This document shows, one piece after another, positions 5,079-7,977 of a stretch of 7,977 nt of DNA (positions are counted from its first letter, which is position 1; every line of letters begins with the position of its first letter). The stretch comes from Desulfuromonadaceae bacterium (GTDB lineage: Bacteria > Desulfobacterota > Desulfuromonadia > Desulfuromonadales > SZUA-540). A program made the position numbers and the translations under genes. The stretch covers positions 1 through 7,977 of the forward strand of contig QKGY01000336.1 of the NCBI GenBank assembly GCA_003250235.1, in the 5' to 3' direction. The notes beneath the pieces are model-generated. The model did not search any database. It saw only the letters and a list, made by a program, of their open reading frames with translations, and had not been told where the DNA came from.

Positions 5079-5543
5079 TTACAACAGGCCATGCACGGAA
5101 TCGTGAAAAACGGTGATCAGAAAAAAGCAAAGCAGGGCATAGATAGAAGAGGGCACGGAGGACACATCCAAGAGCCGGCCGACCACCACGGCCAACAGGG
5201 CGACGCCGATCAGCAAAACCCCGAAATGCAGCGAGCCATAAAATCCCAGAGCAGCTCCCATCACGGCCATGAGCTTGATGGCACCGCCGCCAATCGACTC
5301 GACGCCCCACAGGTGTTCAATCAGCGCGGCGAGGAACAGGAAAAAGACCAGCATCGACACGAGGCTCACAGGGTAATGCCACCAGGCTTCCGGACCGACA
5401 AAAGCCCTGGCGCAAAGAAAATAGACGGCCGCAGGGAAGACAGCCTTATCCGGAATCAGGGTCGTTTTCAGTTCGAAGACCGACAGCCCGATCAGCAGGG
5501 CGAATACCGGAAGGGTAACGAAGAGCATTTCAGCCGAGAGCAT
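5079..5543 (-). CDS. Membrane protein resembling A24 prepilin peptidase, catalytic aspartates missing
   Basis: The 154-residue product is mostly hydrophobic with about five or six transmembrane segments and resembles the short A24 (prepilin peptidase/CpaA/TadV) fold. The first family motif, an Asp seven residues before the Pro of an IP(N/D) sequence, is present as FELKTTLIPD (23-32), with Glu24 where the catalytic Asp should be. The second motif, GxGDxK, appears as GGGAIK (85-90), with Ala88 in place of the catalytic Asp; Lys90 and the following GAALGF are kept. Proteolysis by the known two-aspartate mechanism is therefore not expected. The start at 5543 follows AGAGGA; an in-frame ATG five codons later is possible. 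No pilin, secretion ATPase or other pilus gene is nearby. It may be a non-catalytic homologue with a structural or binding role, or a chance resemblance; the combined motif layout favours homology. Confidence 0.65.
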   Translation of the reverse strand: MLSAEMLFVTLPVFALLIGLSVFELKTTLIPDKAVFPAAVYFLCARAFVGPEAWWHYPVSLVSMLVFFLFLAALIEHLWGVESIGGGAIKLMAVMGAALGFYGSLHFGVLLIGVALLAVVVGRLLDVSSVPSSIYALLCFFLITVFHDSVHGLL

Positions 5544-5615
5544 GACGTCCTCTGTTTGCCCGCTCTGCCGGTGTCACAGGCGAGGGGTTCGTTGCCGTTC
5601 GCGTTACGGGGCGGG

Positions 5616-6260
5616 CTACCACAATTTCCACCAGGGTTTTCTGATTCGCCGGAAGCCCAGCAGGCTGAACGCCTCCGGATCGATGTGCCCGGGCTCGGGA
5701 ACCCCTTCCAGAACGTACCCGAACAGGGCCGAAAGAGCGGCCTCTCCCAGTTCGAGCGGGTGAAACGCGAAGGGGTAGTCTTCCTCCTCCCCCGGCTCGA
5801 ACACCGGATGCCGCCCTTGCCAATAGGGTTTTTCGAAATCGGCTTTTTCGCCGAGGTCTTCGAGGATGCCGCTGTCGGGCGAAAGGCTTAGCGCGCGGAC
5901 CAGCCTGGCGTTGTCCCAAACGGCGTAGGCGAACCAGTCGACGACGCTGTGCATGGCATGCAGATAGACATGCCGGCCTGGACACGCCTGCAGAAACCGT
6001 TTGGGAAGTTTTGACGGATAGTCGATGCCGAACTCCCTGGCGGCGACGATGGTGACGCCTTCATAGCAGCCGATGTAGATCTCGTTATCGGGGGGCGAGG
6101 TATATTCAAGACGCGCATCGCCAATAGGCGCCAGCGTCTCACCGGGGAAGAGTTTTGCCGCCATCGCCGCCGATTTATCGCGATCGAGTTTCGGCGCCGC
6201 CTTTAAAGCCTCCCGGGCCGGCCCATCGGAACAGACCAGCATCCATGTTTTTGCCCCCAC
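5616..6260 (-). CDS. DUF6928 family protein
   Basis: The 214-residue soluble product matches the DUF6928 family, which I know mainly from actinomycetes, along its full length. Matching stretches are MGAKTWMLV at the N-terminus, LFPG (37-40), the central HAMHSVVDWFAYAVWDN (101-117), RALSLSPDSGILEDLGE (122-138), FEKPYWQGRHPV (142-153), and YPFAFHPLELGEAALSALFGYVLEG (162-186). The invariant His/Asp/Trp cluster at 101-109 could form an active or binding site, but no function is known. There is no signal peptide or membrane segment. The start is GTG at 6260, fixed by an excellent AAGGAGG (6272-6266) five bases upstream and by the conserved first residues MGAKT; the next ATG is seven codons in. The A24-like gene starts 72 bases downstream with no terminator visible between. 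Confidence 0.87.
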   Translation of the reverse strand: MGAKTWMLVCSDGPAREALKAAPKLDRDKSAAMAAKLFPGETLAPIGDARLEYTSPPDNEIYIGCYEGVTIVAAREFGIDYPSKLPKRFLQACPGRHVYLHAMHSVVDWFAYAVWDNARLVRALSLSPDSGILEDLGEKADFEKPYWQGRHPVFEPGEEEDYPFAFHPLELGEAALSALFGYVLEGVPEPGHIDPEAFSLLGFRRIRKPWWKLW

Positions 6261-6364
6261 GCGTCCCTCCTTGCTTCATGAAATTCACGTCCGGTTGGGA
6301 TCATTGCCGAACCCGCCGAGGGCCCGACCGTCTTTCCGAGCCACCCTTTCCAAAGGGCCTCGCC

Positions 6365-6949
6365 CTACCGCTCGCGACGATAACGCATGTACACGACGCC
6401 GGTCGGCGTCGCGGCGGTCTCCTCCAGTTTCAGAGCGAAGCGCGTGCCTTGCGGAAAGAGTCGCTTGCCGCTTCCCAGAACGAGGGGATAGACATGCAGG
6501 CGGTATTCGTCGACCAGATCGTTTTTCGCCAGCTCGTGAACCAGCATGCTGCTACCGTCGACCAGGATGTCCTGGCCCGGCAGTTGTTTAATACGGCGCA
6601 CTTCTTCGACCACGTTATCGCGGATGAGGATGGAATTGCGCCATGCCGAGGCGGATTGCAGCGTGCTGGAGACCACGTACTTGCGGATGGCGTTCATCGC
6701 GTCGCCGAACGGGTTGCCGGGCTCCATCGGTTCGAACGCACCGCCGTGGATCTGCCAAGTCCTGCGCCCCAGCAGCAGGGAGTCGGCCTGGCTCATCATC
6801 TGAAAAAAATGTGCGCCGATGTCATCGTGCCAGTACGGCCAGGTCCAGCCGCCATGTTCAAAACCGCCGTCCCTGTCCTCGTCCGCACCGCCCGGGGCCT
6901 GAATCACGCCATCGAGGGTGATGAACTCCGCGACAATCAGGTTTCTCAT
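6365..6949 (-). CDS. Dihydrofolate reductase family protein (RibD C-terminal domain)
   Basis: The 194-residue cytoplasmic product belongs to the RibD C-terminal/DHFR-like superfamily (YyaP/YwjB type), NADPH-dependent reductases whose stand-alone members have unknown substrates. Family features in order are MRNLIVAEFITLDGVIQAPG (1-20), a nucleotide-binding LLLGRRTWQ (58-66) with the Gly-Arg-x-Thr pattern, YVVSSTL (91-97), a second nucleotide-binding segment ILVDGSSMLVHEL (128-140), and VDEYRLHVYPLVLGSGKRLF (146-165). The length is normal for the family. It is not the essential folate-pathway DHFR, which has different active-site spacing. AGGAGT precedes the ATG at 6949 by five bases. It lies downstream of lspA on the same strand, with a probable terminator in the 111-base gap, so it may have its own promoter. 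Confidence 0.92.
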   Translation of the reverse strand: MRNLIVAEFITLDGVIQAPGGADEDRDGGFEHGGWTWPYWHDDIGAHFFQMMSQADSLLLGRRTWQIHGGAFEPMEPGNPFGDAMNAIRKYVVSSTLQSASAWRNSILIRDNVVEEVRRIKQLPGQDILVDGSSMLVHELAKNDLVDEYRLHVYPLVLGSGKRLFPQGTRFALKLEETAATPTGVVYMRYRRER

Positions 6950-6964
6950 AGGTCACTCCTCTCG

Positions 6965-6996
6965 AAAAAGGAGGGAGCACGCGACCAACACCCTCC
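6965..6996 (-). terminator. Probable intrinsic terminator after lspA
   Basis: Read on the minus strand, GGAGGG (6996-6991) pairs with CCCTCC (6975-6970) across a 15-base loop and is followed by TTTTT (6969-6965). The stem is short and the loop long, so it is a moderate terminator. It abuts the ribosome-binding site of the reductase gene (SD at 6960-6955). Confidence 0.45.
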
Positions 6997-7060
6997 CCTG
7001 TCCGCCTCCGCCCTGCGGGATTCGCAAAGCGCAGCGCGGCGGTTGCGGCGGCTTCCTTTT

Positions 7061-7564
7061 TCAGCGGACGGTTTCCGAAGGCTCCCGTTTCGTAAGTGAC
7101 AGGGTCAAAAGCCACACAACCCCAAGGCTGATGGCGATGTCCGCCACGTTGAAAATGCCCGTCCTCAGGGCGCCGATCCCCAGATTCATGAAATCGACAA
7201 CGCGGCCCTCGTTGACTACCCGGTCGATCAGGTTCCCGAAACCGCCCCCCACAATCAGCGCCAGGGCGACCGTATGAAGGATGTCGATCTTTTTCGAGCG
7301 GATGAGATAGATCGACATCCCGATCAGAAAGGCGGCGACGAGAAACGTAAAGACCCAGAAGCGCAGATGTTCGGGAATTTTTGCGCCCAGGCTCAAAAAG
7401 GCGCCGGGGTTCTCGGCATACTGCAGCCGCACGGTGTCATGAAACAGGCGGATCGGCTCCGCCTTTGCCAGACTCTGCCGGGCGATCGTTTTCGTCGCCT
7501 GATCGCAGCCGACGCAGCTGAGCAGGATGATTAAAATAATCGCGGTTCTCTTTACCGTCTTCAT
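7061..7564 (-). CDS. lspA: Lipoprotein signal peptidase (signal peptidase II)
   Basis: LspA is the inner-membrane aspartyl protease that cuts the signal peptide from diacylglyceryl-prolipoproteins; the MCE lipoprotein in this window would be a substrate. The 167-residue product has the usual length and four transmembrane segments (about 6-19, 68-87, 97-113 and 137-156). Conserved motifs are DQATK (21-25), ENPGAFLSLG (51-60), GGGFGNLIDRV (106-116) with catalytic Asp114, GRVVDFMNLG (120-129), and FNVADIAISLG (138-148) with catalytic Asp142. Both catalytic residues and the Asn residues of the active site are intact. The ATG at 7564 follows GAGGGAG. The gene is separated by 68 bases from the partial gene upstream and by 111 bases from the reductase gene downstream; ileS, the common partner of lspA, is not adjacent. 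Confidence 0.97.
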   Translation of the reverse strand: MKTVKRTAIILIILLSCVGCDQATKTIARQSLAKAEPIRLFHDTVRLQYAENPGAFLSLGAKIPEHLRFWVFTFLVAAFLIGMSIYLIRSKKIDILHTVALALIVGGGFGNLIDRVVNEGRVVDFMNLGIGALRTGIFNVADIAISLGVVWLLTLSLTKREPSETVR

Positions 7565-7632
7565 CGGACTCCCTCAAAAGCCCCCATCCCGCCCGCATCC
7601 GCGGCGGGGTTCACCGGGGTGGCGATATCACC

Positions 7633-7977
7633 TCAGCGGGGGACGATCTTGTCCCCGGCCTTGATCCAATTGTAATGCACCCAAGGGGCGGTGGGGCTGT
7701 TTCTTATCGCGACCTTGCCATTGCCTGTCGGGTTGGTGCAGATCGTCACGGCAATGACCTCGTCTCGCTGAAGCTCGCCGTAATAGACGATCCCTTCCAC
7801 GCAGGAAGCGCCCTTCACCGTGTCACCGGCCTCCACACACTTTTCGTCATAGGGGTTCTTCCGGCACTCGTCGCTGTCGAGAAGGTACTGGGCCAGCTTG
7901 CATTCCATGGAGACCTGCCCCTCGCAAACCTCATCCTTCACTTCGATGTACTTCGCCCCGAGCGATTCGTTGGCGAT
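7633..7977 (-). CDS. Cysteine-rich protein of unknown function (N-terminus beyond window)
   Basis: The open frame runs from the window edge to TGA at 7635-7633 and gives 114 visible residues with no stop before the edge, so the true start is to the right. A GTG at 7941 is in frame, but the frame and similar composition continue upstream, so it is probably not the start. The visible part has six cysteines, in VCEG, MECK, DECRK, EKCVE, ASCVE and TICTN, spaced as if for disulfide pairs. The second half is a beta-rich segment ending WVHYNWIKAGDKIVPR. An exported, disulfide-bonded protein is plausible, but the signal peptide region is not visible. I do not recognise the family. The stop lies 68 bases before lspA on the same strand with no strong terminator between, so co-transcription is possible. 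Confidence 0.7.
   Translation of the reverse strand: MANESLGAKYIEVKDEVCEGQVSMECKLAQYLLDSDECRKNPYDEKCVEAGDTVKGASCVEGIVYYGELQRDEVIAVTICTNPTGNGKVAIRNSPTAPWVHYNWIKAGDKIVPR

Noticed and set aside
4737..5891. Long plus-strand frame of 384 codons
   Set aside because: It runs antisense to the coiled-coil, A24-like and DUF6928 genes, all of which have clear family or signal-peptide support on the minus strand; long antisense frames are common in GC-rich DNA.
7505..7512. Lipobox-like SCVGC in the first segment of LspA
   Set aside because: Position -3 is Cys rather than Leu/Val/Ile, and the following DQATK is the normal LspA motif after the first transmembrane segment.
7588..7608. Hairpin CCCGCC/GGCGGG in the gap before lspA as a terminator
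   Set aside because: The stem is short with a 9-base loop, and the T-run (TTTT) is more than 5 bases away, so termination is unlikely.

Overview
The window looks like chromosomal DNA from a Gram-negative bacterium with a moderately high G+C content. Evidence for an outer membrane and periplasm is a lipoprotein with an MCE (MlaD-type) domain, an OmpA-like peptidoglycan-binding protein, signal peptidase II and several exported proteins. The gene mix and a sigma-54-type promoter suggest a deltaproteobacterial (Desulfuromonadales-like) host, but that is inference; no rRNA, tRNA or taxonomic marker is present. No mobile element, CRISPR array, tRNA or rRNA was seen.

Left region (1-1142, minus strand): the first 298 codons of rsgA, a circularly permuted GTPase of 30S ribosome assembly. 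It is preceded by a well-formed leader: a sigma-70-type promoter, a 16-codon upstream ORF with a strong Shine-Dalgarno sequence, and four RNA segments that can pair in mutually exclusive ways. The last of these segments is the rsgA ribosome-binding site itself.

Middle region (1143-3150): about 410 bases without a convincing gene, then two plus-strand genes. The first encodes an MCE-domain lipoprotein with a long helical tail. The second encodes a small exported basic protein behind a near-consensus sigma-54 promoter. They meet the minus-strand ompA-like gene tail to tail, and three hairpins lie between them, at least two of them good terminators.

Right region (3152-7977): all minus strand. 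In transcription order from the right edge it holds a partial cysteine-rich protein, lspA, a dihydrofolate reductase-like (RibD C-terminal) protein, a DUF6928 protein, a membrane protein resembling A24 prepilin peptidases but lacking both catalytic aspartates, a small exported coiled-coil protein, a DUF2867 protein and the OmpA-like protein. Gaps of 68-111 bases, rather than overlaps, separate the genes from the right edge down to DUF2867, and a 393-base gap separates DUF2867 from the ompA-like gene. They may therefore be a loose collection of small transcription units rather than one operon. No single multi-gene system can be shown. The items most worth following up are the rsgA leader, the degenerate A24 peptidase and the sigma-54 promoter.
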